NCBI RefSeq assembly: GCF_047948215.1
Contig: NC_134465.1
Coordinates: 15,830,022-15,894,021 of the forward strand
DNA: 64,000 nucleotides
Source of the DNA: Lycorma delicatula
Taxonomy: Eukaryota; Arthropoda; Insecta; Hemiptera; Fulgoridae
Reading direction: 5' to 3'
Shown piece after piece: positions 10,704 through 24,224 of this stretch. The first letter of the stretch is position 1. Each line of letters starts with the position of its first letter. Position numbers and translations under genes: made by a program. The notes under the pieces are model-generated. The model was not told where the DNA came from. It saw nothing but the letters and a program-made list of their open reading frames with translations, and did no database searches.

Positions 10704-13700
10704 ACTAATTTATGTTAATTAATTCATTATTAAATTATACCAATTTGTTTTTTTTTTTTTTTTTAAGAAAGATAATTAACGTATAACGCGTTTAGTTTTA
10801 GTTACTCTTTTATATTAACTGAATTCACTAAAAAAATATTTTCAGATTTACAATTCTGTTGTTAATTGTAATAGATTTCGCTTGCTTATTTGTTTTATTT
10901 AGCTAATTTCTTCATATAACTTGTATAAACTTTATCTTAACACGAATAAAAAAATGATTTAATAAATTATATATTGATTGTGTTTTTTTTTTTTTTAATA
11001 ACTTTTAACCGTGAAATAAAATTATAAGTTAGTGTATTAATAAAGTAAATTTGTGAGACCGCCAAATTATAAATATATCTTCATTATCTGCTTTTTAACA
11101 ATTAAATCGTGTTTGTGTCTGTGATTAGATGATTCGTTTAATGCATTTACTTGGATGTAATAATTTAAATATATTTTTAATCTGTTAATAAGTTCATACT
11201 CTACGTTACGAGTACTTATTCGTATTTGCTTTAAACAATTTTTTTAAAAGTTTTATAAAATAATTTTAGTCTCGTGTTTATCGTAGAAAAAAATTAAATA
11301 ATTAAAAAAATAAAACATTACTTTTGAAGGTTTTTTGTACGATTTGTTTGGAAATTAATTAATTTTATCATCTGTATAATTTGCAATCTATTTTAACTAT
11401 ACAATTTTAAACGTTTTATTTTGATTGGTTAGATTGTTTTTTTAAAATTTGAAAACTATTCTTAAATAAAAATGTATTATATTTTTTTGGTATAGTAATT
11501 AAAAACAAAACCATTCTGTTTACTATATTTAAATAAAATAATTTTACCGAATATATTAATAATGTGCATCTCATATTTTATTACGGTGTAATTTTCTTAA
11601 TTTACAAATTTGTGGTTTGATTTGATTATTTGTTTCGTAAAAGTGTATTTAAAAAGAAATGATTTTGAGTTTTATATATAAGTAAGTAGATTTTTTTCAG
11701 CGGTGAAATTTCAACTTCATATAAAGTGTATTTCGTAGTTTGGTGGTGCGCTATAAATCGAGGCTGCTTTGCTTTTACTAGTGTACGTCTTGATGACATA
11801 AATGGATGCATAAATAAAAATGTAGGCCTATTTTAAAATTAAATTGAAAAAACACTTCTGAGTTCTGTCAGTTTTTCAAGGTTAAAAATTATTGTTTTAG
11901 ATCAGTATTATACAGTACGGTGTCGTTCTGTAAGCTTTGTACTATTAGGCATAACGTAAGCTTTCTATAAAAAAATTAATATCTTTTTTTACGTATTACA
12001 TTTAAATCGCGTATATATATATATATATCTATATATGAAATGGAATGATAATTTATACTTATCTTTTTTGTAATTTCTCATTTCGTTTTACTTAATTTAT
12101 GACTCTTTAAAGGTTCTTCGTTATTATATTTAATTACAAAACTTTAAATCGGTTTTTGCTTAACGATCCAAATTATACAGTAAAAATGTATATTTCTCAT
12201 CGTAATTTGCATTTTAACGTTTACCTTTACCTTTTGTTTTAATGCGTGAAAAGAGTAACAGAAGAATCAAGCTGTAGATATCTACTATAAATTTAAAAAA
12301 AAGAAGAAGTGAAGGCGTTAACAAATTTTGTTGTACCTTAGAAATTCACCGATACACATTGATAACGTAAAATTTTAATAGGGAATAGAAATGTTTTATT
12401 ATTAAAATTAGATTGATTTTTATCCGGACTACGAGTAGGTTATGTGTAACATTTTCATTTCCTTTGTTTTTGATAAATAACTCAAGAAGTTTCGCCGATT
12501 TTTATGAAATTTTTATGAAGTATATTTCGTATCTATTGTGCGACTTTGGGATATATGAAGATTTAAAGAAAACAAAATGGCGGTGTTTATATGCCCATTT
12601 TTTACCGATTTAAAAATAAATAAACGTAGAAGTTATTTAATTAAAAATTCCGAATAGTATAAAAAATGTTAAATATAAAAATTATTTTAAATATTTTAAT
12701 TAAAAATTCAGTTACGTGTAAGGTATTAAATTCTTAGTCGATGATATACGGTTATAGATTTGTATACGTCGGTTATAAAAAGAATATTCCAGTATTTGAT
12801 TTTTTCCTCTTAAGCCGCTTTCTGGCTTTTACTGATTCTAGTAATATCTCGTATTCTGGACATATTTGAAGTCTAAAGTATTATTTTTGAAGTATTTTAT
12901 TTTTACACTTTTTTTGTCTTAACAGCACCCAGTTTTTGTAATTTAAAAAAAAAATTTCTCTTTAATGTTGATCTGAAATACTACTGTCATGTTCTGCTAA
13001 ATTTTCTAAGTAAAAATCTTTGTCTTTTGTCGCTCCAACCCCCTCCATCCGCTCATATGGACAAATATGCATTTTAATACCTCTCTTTTATTTTTGTCTT
13101 ATTATTTTGTTTTATTTCTTTTTTATTAAAGTAATATGATTTCCGATGTTACTTATAAAGAAGAGCGAGCGCGTATGTGAAATTAAACAATTGTATATAC
13201 ACTTCGGGTAAAAATGCATTTAAATACGCGATTTATTATAACGATTTGATTTAGTAAACAATAAATTAATTTAATGTTTTAAAGAAAATTCCTCTTGGTT
13301 TCGGTTAGAAAAAAATTGAAGAAAAAAAATTCTTATTAGCGATCGGTATTAAGGTAATAATTTATTTATATTTAGATAAATGAAGAACTATTTAGGTAAA
13401 AATCAATAGCTTTTACCTTATCGTACCATTTGATTATTGTTTTTAATTCGGACAATTTAAATACTACGTTAAGATTTACGTTGCGGTTGACGGTAAGTTT
13501 AATGCGATTCAGTCGTTAACTACCTTTTTTCAATCGTTACCGTCGTCTCTACTAAGCGTCGTTCATCCGGCTGAAGTTATTAAGGTCTAGTTTGTCACAA
13601 AAACACGTATTTAATAAGTTTAAAATAAATTGTTTTTAGTTTTTTTATGCGCGTCTGTCTAAATGTTTTATCCGGTTTTAGTAGTGTTCGTTTTACGTAC

Positions 13701-16377
13701 TAAACCGATATACATTGTACGTACACTTTCAAAAAGTATCGCTTTATTACGTGTAAAACGCTAAATGAATGTTCACATTCGAATCTAATAATTTCTTTTA
13801 ACAAAAATCGTGAAATTTTACGCCGTAAAATTTCTCAGTTACTAAATACGATAAAAGCGAATAAATATTAAAGTATCGCAGGCAGAAAAAAAAACATCCG
13901 ATAAGTTAAAATTCGGTTCGGTTTACATTATAAAATATTATCGTTCTGTCTAATTCGCTACGCTTTCCGTCCCGGATACCTATGAATTATATAGTTTTTA
14001 GTCTTGTTAATTTAACGAATTATTTCTTTTTAAACCCGTGCGATTTGTGTTTTTTTTCGGTTTACATAATAGAACAGCGTGCGTGTTTATCTGTATAAAG
14101 CGTTACAAAAATGTTTTAAATATTGAAATTTTGTCATCGCAATAAATTTATTTTTATCGGGTAGAATTTTATTATTAATAATACGAATAGCTTTATATTT
14201 TCGATTAACATTTTGTAAAATAAATTCCAACCGCTCGAAAAAAAAGTAAGGTAATTTTGAAAATTATAATATCTTATTCCGTTTTAAAATATTACAACCG
14301 ATCGTTATAATTAAGGTCGGTTTATGTATATAATTATAATATGGCGGTCGAATAAAAAAAAAAAATAAATTAAATAAATTTTCTGAGGTCTTTAACCGGC
14401 TTAAAAAAAAAGCGGAAGTTATCGGTAGATTCGGATTTTTGTTTGTAAGGTATAAAGTTCTTTTTTAATTTTGTGTAGGAAGTTTCGATATCGGTTTTTA
14501 CCGCATAATTTAAACGGAAGACTTTTTAATCGAAAAATTTCACCGCTTAAATAGACAATTTATCCGTACACTTTTTATAATATTATCGATTACAATTACA
14601 AACATTAAAGAGTAATCGCATGTATTCTGCTGTCAAGCTTGTAATTAATTTCTTGCAAAAATTTGACAAATTTTATTGTAAAAAAGATTACTCATTTTTT
14701 TGCATCTGCAGTTTAGTCATTTCGGAGCACTCTACCTAATTTTTTTTGTTAAGAGTTGTATTTCGTTGTTGTTTCTTTAAATACAGTCGCTGTTTTTCGG
14801 CCTATCTAAATATTAAAATAATAAAAAAATAACTTTTTTTTTAAGTTGAAATTTAAAGTATTCAATAAGTTATTTTTTTAAGTTAATTAAATTACTTTAT
14901 CGCGTTCGCGTATATTAAAAGCGTTAATCAACTATCTTTAATTCAAAGAAGGGCGTATAAAATTTAGCGGCGAAATAGTATTCCGACATTATTAGATAAT
15001 ATATTTTAAATTTATATTATTTTTTATCGGTCTTTTTCAGTACGATTTCGAATATCTGTTAATTTCGGTATATTAATTCCTTAAATTATCGTTGTTCGTT
15101 ATTTTCACGATCCTTTTAAATAAGTTATTTTGATTAATCTTTACAAAAATTTATTTTTTGCGACGCATTATACAGCATACACCCGTATTTTAAAGGTAAA
15201 AAAATTTGAAGCTAGGTCCATCATCGACTTTTAAAATACGTTAAAAGTATTATAAAAATATTAAAAATACACAAATTTTTTAAACTTACGGCGGCTAGCG
15301 TCAAAAACTAGTAATTTTCAACAGAATATTTCTAAAAATAATTTAAAACCCGTGTTTCTAGGAAAATCATTACAAAAAAGATAATGTTTTCTTAGATTAC
15401 ACGCGTTGAAAAGCTGTTAAAGTGAAAATATTTGTACGAATTACTTTACCGCCGTTTTTATTTGCGTTATTAAACGAATCGTTTGATGTCTTAATGGAAA
15501 TCGGTGGGGCCGATGAAAAGTTAGAGGAGCGCAAATAATTATACGCCTCGAAGTATTTTCACCTTATCCGCTCGCTATCTGTTAAAAAATTAAGAATTTA
15601 CAGTATTTGCCGACCGTATTTTTATACGTTAAACTTCACGAATGTACGCTGTTACTTTCTAATTTGTTACGTATGAAGAAAAAAAAAATTGTTTTATCGT
15701 CGTGCATTTAATTTATAGATTTATTATGTAATGCGAGCTTCGTAAATACGATATATGCGTTTATTAAAAACACGCTTTAAATGAAGCGGGGACCTATTTT
15801 AATAAAGAGGGTCTTTTAATATAATAAAATAAAATAATGTATATGTTATAATAGTGCACGCTTACTCGCACATACATACTTTATTTCCTTTTTTGTTTTT
15901 AGCGTCTAGAAGGCTTCCAGGACCCGCATATGTATGTATATACGTATATATACTCGTAAACAACGCACGCTTATCAAAATAGTACGCTGTGCAAGTTGTA
16001 TTACGTATACACGCACCCACACACATAATATGCGCAGAACGTAGTATACAAGACAAGCGATATCTTATCGGTTGTAAAAAGCCATGTCCGATTCATTTTT
16101 TGTATGATATAACGTGGAAAAAAATATACGCTTTATTTTTATTTTTTTGTAGGCTATATAATATATCGAGTAATAGATATTTATCGTAAATTTTAATAAC
16201 GAAAGAACCTATTTTATAACGCTATGCTTATTTTAGTAAAACCAAGAAAGTCATACTTTATTGAAGCGTGATCTTTTTTAAAATCGTCTATTAAACCAAG
16301 TCTATTTTTTATGCTTTTTCTTTTTAGAATTTCCAATTGATGTTATGTAACGTCCATAAAACTAATTCAAGCCGATA

Positions 16378-16490
16378 TCCCGTGGCGGTGTGTTAGCGTC
16401 TCTGCCTTTCATTCGGTAGTCCCCCGGGTTCGAATCTCGGCCAAGCGTGGCGTTTTTCTTACGCTACAAAAATTCTATTTTTATATCCCG
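16378..16490 (+). repeat. tRNA-derived SINE, family B
   Basis: A tRNA-like head (gtggcggtgtgttagcgtct) and a clean B box (gggttcgaatc at about 16428-16438) are followed by the family's acgctacaaaaatt block. It cannot be a functional tRNA because the acceptor stem does not pair. Confidence 0.65.
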
Positions 16491-16589
16491 CGTACAAGCT
16501 TTTCCATGATATCGAGAGAAAAAATAATAGTAATACTAAAATAAATTTTTATTTAAATAAATATGAATTTTGTTTTAATCTTACATATA

Positions 16590-16665
16590 TCTCTCTAACG
16601 AGGTGATACATTGGTTTTTTAATTCAGAAATTTTGAGTTCGAATTCCGGTCCTGTAAAGCAAGGC
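16590..16665 (+). repeat. Degenerate tRNA-like SINE remnant
   Basis: A B-box block (gagttcgaattccggtcc, about 16636-16653) and a weak A-box-like stretch upstream are the only remaining signals. It is probably another family-B copy or a third tRNA-derived family. Confidence 0.35.
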
Positions 16666-18040
16666 ATTTTTAAGACGATGTACTTTTTCTGTTATATTTT
16701 TATTTTTTTAGCGATCGGTGTCTGTTTAAAGAAAGCGGCAAACCCTATCGAATCCTTCATCTAAAAAATCGGCAAAGATAAACTAAGTATTAATAATTAT
16801 ATTATTTGTATCTTCCTTCGTTACATTTTACTTCCCTCTATAATAAAATAATAAATAATAATTACCAGTGTTTTTTTTTTTTTTTTAAAGTTGGGTAATC
16901 CGGTTTCATTATGCATTTAAAGTATTTTTTAAAAACTAATTTTTATGTACTTATTGCGTATTCTTTTCTTTTCTCATGTTTTGTACGTTAAGCGAATTTG
17001 CGTGATCTATACGTCATCAGAATGTATTAGATTAAAGACGTAATTTGAATAATTAAAATACAGAGATGTATTTACCCTTTCGGTCTTTGTTTTTACTTTC
17101 ATTTCGGTCGGAAGTCATCTATATATACTGTACATGTTATTGCAGCTTTTTGTTTAAATTTTATTTCTCATATTAGTGCTTTTTTTAAACCGATCTTGGT
17201 TTGACGGTTTATTCGTATGAATTGCCTTCGGTCCGTGTTTGTTTTATTTTTTCAAAGTACTTCACGGAATTTTACATTTCCGATTTCACAATTTTTTTAT
17301 CCTACTTTAGTACGTTTTCGTTAGTTTACTTTTTCGAACGATAATATAGTTTTCTAATAAATAGTTCGCTTATATTATCGTAAAAAAGATTACCGAAATA
17401 ATTTTTTCGATCTAATATATTTTAATTATTTAGTATTTTTAAAATTATTTTATTTTTTGAAAGATTTGGTAAACGTTAAACGATTTTAATCAAGTAGTTG
17501 CTGAATTAATAGCCCGTCGAAAACCCGATAAATCACCGAGTAAAACTGAAAATTATTATAAAACCTTTCTCGATAATTATCGCCGATATTATGACACGAT
17601 ATATCGATACGCGGTAATAAGTATATCGATATACAGTATTGAATGCCGTGACGGATAAAACGAAACCTTAACTGGAAACGTTCAAATGGACTACGTTATT
17701 CTTGCTTTACAGTCGTTCAAGAGAGTAATGTCTAACTTTCTTTAAATTTGGGCTTCAAAAACGATATTTTATTTGAAGATGCAAATTTAAATTTTTAAAA
17801 TTATTCCCGATAACTTTTAACGGTGAATTTTCCCTCAGAAAGTTCTCTAAACGGAAAATATTAAAGAAAGTTTACAAAAAATGATAAATTATAATTCAGA
17901 AATTTTAAACTCCCTGCGCATTACGATTATTTATTAAACGGTCATCTTAGTACACACGAGAGAGTAGCGACGGTCTATATCATAGATTATCGCTTTCACC
18001 CGGCTGCTGTTATAAGAACCGCGCTCTTAAAAACAATTGT

Positions 18041-18243
18041 TTTTCTATTTCTGTTAGCCTCCGGAACCATCGTCAGGTATTACTTCAGAGAATGAACGAA
18101 TATGATATGTATGAATGTAAGAGTAATCTTGCACGGTTTCAGGCCGACCGTTCCTGAGATGTGTGTTTAATTGAAACCCAGTCACCAAAGAACACCGGTA
18201 TCCACGATCTAGTATTCAAATCCATATAAAAGTAACCTTTACT
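18041..18243 (-). repeat. SINE family A, copy lacking its tRNA head
   Basis: From the tail (ctgttagcctccgg, 18051 onward) to the ccggtatccacgatctag block it matches the full copies, on the minus strand. It stops at about 18243 before the tRNA-derived head. The break abuts the hAT remnant that follows. Confidence 0.8.
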
Positions 18244-18663
18244 AAAAACAGCAACGGCATTTATTGTTTTTAACGTGGCATATCCTATTTCTGAGGTGAA
18301 ATTTACATTTTAAATGAGAGGAATTTCTCACTGATTTTTTTTAATTTGATGATTTTTGAAATCTGAAGTATACTGTCAAAAAGTAGAGTATTGAAGCTTT
18401 AATTGTTTTCTGTTCGTCTCTCTTACCTTTTGGTTGCAAAGTTAAAGTAGTCTCAATACAAAAAATTTTTATCGTAAAGGTGGCCCTTTAATTATAATTA
18501 TTATTATTTTTTTTTTTACTAGTGTAGTAGGTATTTAATTTTAGTTTGAAATATCAGGAAAACATACTTTTTGCCTTTATTTTATTCGGCCAACGCCTTT
18601 CTAGATCGCCTGAACGCCCCCAATTTTTTGTGGGCCTTCTACCGCCCACTTTGATAACGAATG
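18244..18663 (+). mobile_element. hAT-type non-autonomous remnant, same family as 53847-60286
   Basis: The block at 18255-18330 (gcatatcctatttctga, acattttaaatgag) matches 54008-54055 near the left end of the large hAT. From 18335 to 18663 it follows 59935-60286, the large element's right end, finishing in actttgataacgaatg, a diverged form of that terminus. It is therefore an internally deleted derivative whose left terminus is gone, replaced by SINE sequence at about 18243. No coding capacity. Confidence 0.65.
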
Positions 18664-18736
18664 GTCTATATTATAAACAAATATTAAATAAATAATAGAA
18701 TGAGATAAATGCGTATTTCATGTGTCGAACAATTGT

Positions 18737-19023
18737 CTTTTCTTTTTACTGTTTAGCCTCCGGGAATATCCGTTCAGGTATTACTTCAGAGGATGATATG
18801 TACGAGTGTAAATGAAGTGTAGTCTTGTACGGTCTCAGTTCGACCGTTCCTGAGATGTGTGGTTAATTAAAACCCAACCGCCAAAGAATACATGTATCCA
18901 CGATCTAATATTCAAATCCGTATAAAAGTAACTGCCTTTACTAAGAATCGAACGCTGGTACTCTCGACTTCCAAATCAGCTGATTTGGGAAGACGCGTTC
19001 ACCACTAGACCAACCCGGTGGGT
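18737..19023 (-). repeat. SINE family A, full-length
   Basis: On the minus strand it starts at the tRNA-derived head (cccaccgggttggtctagtg, ending at 19023), with A-box-like tggtctagtgg and a B-box-like tract (about gcgttcgattc), and ends in the aggctaaacag-like tail at 18737. Possible target duplication gaacaattgt / gaacagttat is only 8 of 10. There is no poly(A) tail; the tail is a purine-rich gaaaaag run. Confidence 0.85.
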
Positions 19024-19260
19024 TGAACAGTTATTATTTAATAAACAAGAGATCTACTCTGACGACGGTGATTAAAGTCCAAGTAGCGATGTGAACTTTA
19101 TAGGCTTTACACCCGTCCGCTTTCGACTCGGACTGCCTTAGAGGATAACCTTACCGAAGAAAATCTTCATTCTAAAATGTCGGTATAATTTTTAGACGCG
19201 GGTGTGCTCGTTTTGTAGCTTTTCGTCCGCATTTAAAGATAATTATTTCGTATTCTTTGT
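19024..19260. other. Intronic sequence, nothing recognised
   Basis: Short stretch between a SINE and an old LINE; no motif found. Confidence 0.4.
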
Positions 19261-20345
19261 TCTCTTTATTTTTTCCAGCGTCTCTCATTCGAGAGAAGGC
19301 CTTTTCTTTTCTTCTGATTATTTATTTCCTTTTGATGTTCTTTGGAGGTTTTTCTTCTCGGGAAGCTTTACAATTTTTTAATTTTTTTTTTGGAAATTAT
19401 TTCTGGCAGTATTAAGTCTTACTTCGTATTTCTTCTAGATTTTTTCTCGTTTGACCTTCCCAAGTTTTAAACTCGGGCGGTATTCCTATTTTCAAAAAAA
19501 ATATGTATTTATTCGTTAATCTGTCTTCTTCCGTTTTTGAAGGCGGTCATAAGAAGCCATTTCTCTTCGTCTGTTATTTTTGGACGAAAATTGTACAGTC
19601 CACAGTTTAATCTTATCCCTAAATTTCCCCCTCTATTGATCGGACCCGATATTTTCCTTAGAATTTTTCTTTTTTCTAAACGTTCTATTGTACCTTTATA
19701 CCCTATTAAAAATGGTTTTTGAGCCTGTCAAAAAGAGCTTCTGATTTTACTACCGGTTATAATGTCCTAATTTTACCTTTGTAGATAAACATTTTTCGTT
19801 ATATAAACTCTCGACTTTGATAGACGTTTTTATCAATTTTTCAGCTCTTAACCGCTTAATTTTCATTTCATATTGTTGTTTCCTTCAATGTATTTGAAGG
19901 TATCAGTTTTCATAATATTTGGTTGTATTTTTATCGTCGGACTTATATTCCGTGTTTTTCACGTGATTTCTGTAGACCTAATTTTTCTACTCTTTCCTTG
20001 GGAAGTACTAACTTCATTAATGCTTTTTTTTTAGCCTAGTTTTATTATAAAAAAATCATCTGTAAAAGCCAGACGGTCTCAAAATCGTTTAGTTCTTCCC
20101 AATTTTATAAGCGGAGGCGAAAAATAGTAGAGGTAACCCGTTTCCTTGTCGATTTCGTTTCAGTTTTGAAAGCGTTTCCGTAATTTTAACTTTAGGGGTC
20201 CTACTTGTTAGCGTTTATTTAGTTATTTCCAGTTTTCTATTATCCGACCCAAATTCTTTTAAAATTTTGATAAGTGGTATTAACTACGGGAATAAAACAA
20301 GTATACTGCTTTTCTCCTGCCGGATTTTCTGCGGCAATGGAGCGC
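19261..20345 (-). mobile_element. Old, heavily decayed LINE reverse-transcriptase fragment
   Basis: On the minus strand near 20160-20120 the reading RQGNGLPLLF recalls the RT block RQGDxLSPLLF, and near 20075-20050 LAFTDDFFII recalls the F/YADD catalytic block. Near 19686-19565, RLEKRKILRKISGPI followed by RGGNLGIRLNCGLYNF and PKITDEEKW matches the C-terminal region of LINEs that carry an ERKILRKIFGPI motif. Frameshifts lie between each block. The clade differs from the 5958-6993 LINE. Ends are approximate and no target duplication was found. Confidence 0.65.
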
Positions 20346-20767
20346 CCAAGAGTATTCTTTCTGGAAGATAAAAATGTGTACAGTAAACAGCGGTTAAAAA
20401 TCTCATAAGCATCTAAATGATAGAATCGTAACCTTTTTTTTTTTAAAAAAATCTACAACAATCAAGTTTACTTTTTTAGTAGCTGCTTTTAAATATCAGT
20501 TTTAAATGTAAAATAAAGTTGTTCTGGATAAGATCATCTACCGTTTCTGAAACCCGCTTGAGATTCTCTCTCTCACTCTTTTTATTTTTACATATCTAGT
20601 TTCTTTATTTACTGATGGTGACTTTTAACTTACTAAATACGCGTTTAGTTTTTATATTTTTAATATTGATTTTTACCCAAAATATACACATGAGCGTGTA
20701 TATGTGTGATGACATTTAAAGAAACTATTATAATGGTTACAAAAAAAAGGCGTTGTCTTTTTTAGTT

Positions 20768-21049
20768 TTTCAGTTGGTGTATTGGTGAACGCGTCTTCCC
20801 TAATCAGCTGATTTGGAAGCCGAGAGTTCCAGCGTTCAAGTCCTAGTAAAGCCAGTTATTTTTACACGGATTTGAATACTAGATCATAGATACCGGTGTT
20901 CTTTGGTGATTGGGTTTCAATTAACCACACATCTCAGGAATAGCCGAACTGAGAATGTACAAGACTACAATTCATTTACACTCGTACATATCATCCTCTG
21001 AAGTATTATCTAAACGGTAGTTACCGGAGGCTAAACAGGAAAAAGAGAG
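20768..21049 (+). repeat. SINE family A, near full-length
   Basis: Head with gtattggtgaacgcgtcttc, B-box-like gcgttcaagtcc, body with taccggtgttctttggtg, and tail with taccggaggctaaacagg then a gaaaaagagag run. The first few head bases are diverged. No clear target duplication. Confidence 0.82.
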
Positions 21050-22540
21050 TTGAAGCCGAAAGCAGAACAGGCCCTCCATTCGGACCGGACCAATGGAAAG
21101 TTTAATCGGTATATATAGACACACAAACAATAATGCACACCAACACCCCTTGTTTCTCTACTGATGATCGTTTAAGAATCAAAATGAAATTATTATTTTT
21201 TTAATGTAAACTATTCCTAACGTTTTCTTGTTTTGAATTTATTTCAGTAATTTTGTAAAACACTGTGTATCGGATCTTTGTAGCGTAATTTAATCGTTCT
21301 GAAACTTTTTAGTTGTACTGTACCGCATATTATCTGTTACATTAGAGTAACCGATTAAATCGGGTAATAATATTTAATTTCAATTTATCGATTTAATTTT
21401 TGTCGATTTATATAGATTTTTAAATGCCGCATAAGATAGTTTTTTTAAAATAACTTTAAACGTTTAAGATCGGTTGTTATATTTGACTAAATTATAGGTT
21501 TTTATTTTTTTATTTTTGGTTATTTACTTTTTGATAAAATAATGAAATTAATGGTACTATATTGTCGTAAAATATGTTTTTTGTTATCTCTTAAACCGTA
21601 ATATATTTGAGCTTTATTGTAATCGTTATGACGTTGTAGTAAAATGATATTTTTATTACATTTCTCTGTAATAAAAGTGAAAAATTAAAAATGTATATCT
21701 TTATACAAGGTTAAATTATATAGTTCTGTTGTTAATGACCTCGTAAATCATTACGCGTATTTAAATATGATTTTTTTAAAATTAATTTTCATAGTTTTTA
21801 TCGAGATTTAATTTATTATAAATATTTTATTAGGAATCATTTTATAGGGCGGGAAATTATAAATATTTATTTGTCGCCTAGGTATCTTAAGTTATCTGTA
21901 CATCACGTTATACCGTACTTTCGATTAAGTACGTATTAAAAACACTAACATCCTTTAACTGGATTGGAACGCTGGTCTTTTAATAACGTGAATAGTTAAT
22001 TAACCGTATTTTACGGCATCTTCGAAAAGATGTGTTTTAAAACAAGTGGATTCGTTTCGATTTTTGTTTAATAATAACGCATAAATTTTAATGTAGGTTT
22101 GATTCCGAATAAATTTAAATAGTTCCATTCCCTTCCCCGTATTTTTATTTAATTTACGTTTACGAACCTGAACTGTAGAATGTCGACTTAACATTTTGTA
22201 ACGGAAGAGGTATAGTCGATCGTTTGTTGTTATTTCTTATATATATTTTCCTTTTAATTCGGTTTAACGCTTACATTTTAATCTTGATATTGAAATATCT
22301 GTTTTACGTATTACGAATTTTATTTTCCTTTACGTTTAGTTTTTATACCTACTTTCAGATTAATAAAACGGCCTACCGACATAGATGCTCTCTTTATAAG
22401 ATTTTGCCAGTAATTCTGCCGTAAGTGCTATATTCTTACAAACATTTTGAAGATTTCTTTGTACATTTTTTGATACATACTTACATTTTTTGCGTTAAAT
22501 CTCTTCCCTAAAAGCCATTTTTACTTTCCCGCAGCTATAG
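21050..22540. other. Intronic AT-rich sequence
   Basis: Only chance ORFs in AT-rich sequence; no repeat or motif I can name. Confidence 0.45.
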
Positions 22541-23870
22541 CTATATAAAGGGAAAATATGGTGATCAAAATTGGGCGTATCCGGTTTTCACCGAATCTTG
22601 ACGACTTGATCCCTAAGTTCCCCAAACGACCGAAAAATATCATCGAAATATCCGCGACAAAATGTGCGTACGTATGTGTGTATGATAGCATGTAAATCGC
22701 ATTTTATCTCCAGAAGTACTTGACCGATTTTCACCAAACTTGATTATATCTCTAGTAGTAGCGGCATCGATTCTATTAAATTTTCAATTCAAAAGATCGG
22801 AGGGTGGTGGAAACAAAATCGTCTCCAGATTTTGCACGATTAAGATTTTTTTATAAACAACTTTTGTAAAAAACGTTTTTGCTAAATTTCATCCCCGACC
22901 CTAAAAATGGTTTTTATTTTGAAGAGTTATAGAAGGCGGTACAAGGGATGATTTTCGTTGCATTTTTTAAAAATATTTTTGTGAATAATTATTAAAAAAA
23001 AATCTTTTGCGTAAAAGTTTTTTTTTTGCTAAATTGCATTTCCACTCCAGAAAATAGTAATTTTGAAATGTTGTAGAAGGCAGTAGTAGATCCCAACTCC
23101 GTAGGGGAAGACACCCGCCTTGTGACACTTCCAGTCGCCACACCACCGTCTCGTTCCTAGCCCTGATGGGCTTTAACGAGAGTCGTCTTTCGCCCTCTAA
23201 CTTTTTACATCTCATAGTAATAAGCCAGCCCTTGTCGGGATGCCACCGATGTAAATGCGTCGGTAGACATTTACATCGGTGATTTTTTAAACTCGATTTT
23301 TGCCTTCGCCGTAGGCGACATATTGAATGTCCTACATCGTTTCCCTCTGAACCGGCTAACCGAGTTCGCGGAAGCACGAACCCGCGCCTAGTTTTACTTT
23401 TACTGAGCCGGTTCCTAGTAAACGTCTCGTAAATTCGAGGCAAATTAAATTAAATAACGACATACCGTCAAAAATTTTGTTCGCGACCACGAAATTTAGG
23501 CCTAGTTCCCTTAGCGAACTCAAACTTTCAGTTTGTATCCCAGACGTAGGTTAATTTACGGACTCCGGTCTGGTCTACAAGGAACAGGCGGACAGACCTC
23601 CTACTCCTACTCAGCTCCATCGCAGAGTCCCCTGTGATATTTACTTGCTTCTACCATCCCCAAGATGCCGCTACACCTCACGGCTGCATGTGATCCATGC
23701 CCTCGGCAGTGCAGTCGCCGTTCCGCCGACAAACGCAGTAGTACATCCCAACCCCGTAGGGGAAGACACCCGCTTTGTGACTCTTCCGGTCGCCACAGCA
23801 TCCCCTTCGTTCCTAGATCTGATGGACTTTAACGGGGAAAAAAGGCATTAGTAGAGCGGGTCTTTTTCGT
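22541..23870. repeat. Unclassified repeat block with a duplicated GC-rich module
   Basis: The first part (22541-23080) has the style of arthropod repeats with lines such as gtacttgaccgattttcacc. Then a module of about 120 bp, taggggaagacacccgc through gtcgccac to cctgatgggctttaacg, occurs at about 23088-23180 and again at about 23735-23835 with moderate divergence. A 14-bp-stem hairpin lies at 23244-23281. The GC content is well above the flanks. Minus-strand ORFs (23443-22967, 23801-23607) share the module's reading (SQGGCLPLRSWDLLL / SQSGCLPLRGWDVLL) but match no protein I know. Element class unknown. Confidence 0.45.
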
Positions 23871-24190
23871 TATTTTTTTTTTATATTAGCATTCGTTGGA
23901 TCCACAAATTTGTTTCCTATCAAAGCGGGGTCTTAACCCAGTCACCCCCCGTTACATACTTCACAACCCACTTGTCAGACTACTGCTGCAGTCGTCTGCT
24001 TTGTTGTGACGTCTTAAGTGAGCGATAGAATTAAATAAATGAATATTTAAAGTGTAAAAATTTATTTAAACTTTCCGCTAGTACCGTCACACCCGCACTA
24101 ATGAAATACGGTATGCGCGCACGCTTTAGTTCGAACGATTGAATTAAATAAACAAAAGATATTATATTTAAATAAAATGTTAAATATTTT
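23871..24190. other. Intronic sequence, nothing recognised
   Basis: No element boundary or motif identified. Confidence 0.35.
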
Positions 24191-24224
24191 TAATTAAGTG
24201 TGTGTGTAAGCCGCGTGACAGGAA

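Larger units (their letters stand above)
10704..18040. other. Intron 1, first part: AT-rich, no element recognised except two SINE-B traces
   Basis: An alternative acceptor (ttttcag, AG at 10844-10845) would add only D-L-Q-F-C-C before a stop. T and TA runs occur at 10747-10764, 10983-10996 and 12010-12028. Two tRNA-like SINE traces lie at 16378-16490 and about 16590-16665. No other gene or repeat could be named. Confidence 0.5.

Noticed and set aside
10698..10708. Taking the 204-codon ORF (ending GMY-stop) as the complete CDK inhibitor
   Set aside because: The last codons are the donor site gtatgt; the PIP box would be cut in half. Kept only as a possible isoform.
18737..19023. Functional tRNA genes at the A/B-box matches
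   Set aside because: Heads belong to dispersed SINE copies with shared bodies and tails; the acceptor stems do not pair and target duplications flank several of them.
19434..19480. Alternative acceptor giving D-F-F-S for the CDK-inhibitor PIP box
   Set aside because: The reading ends after ten residues without the basic residues expected after the box, and it lies inside an old LINE. The 36898 exon fits better.
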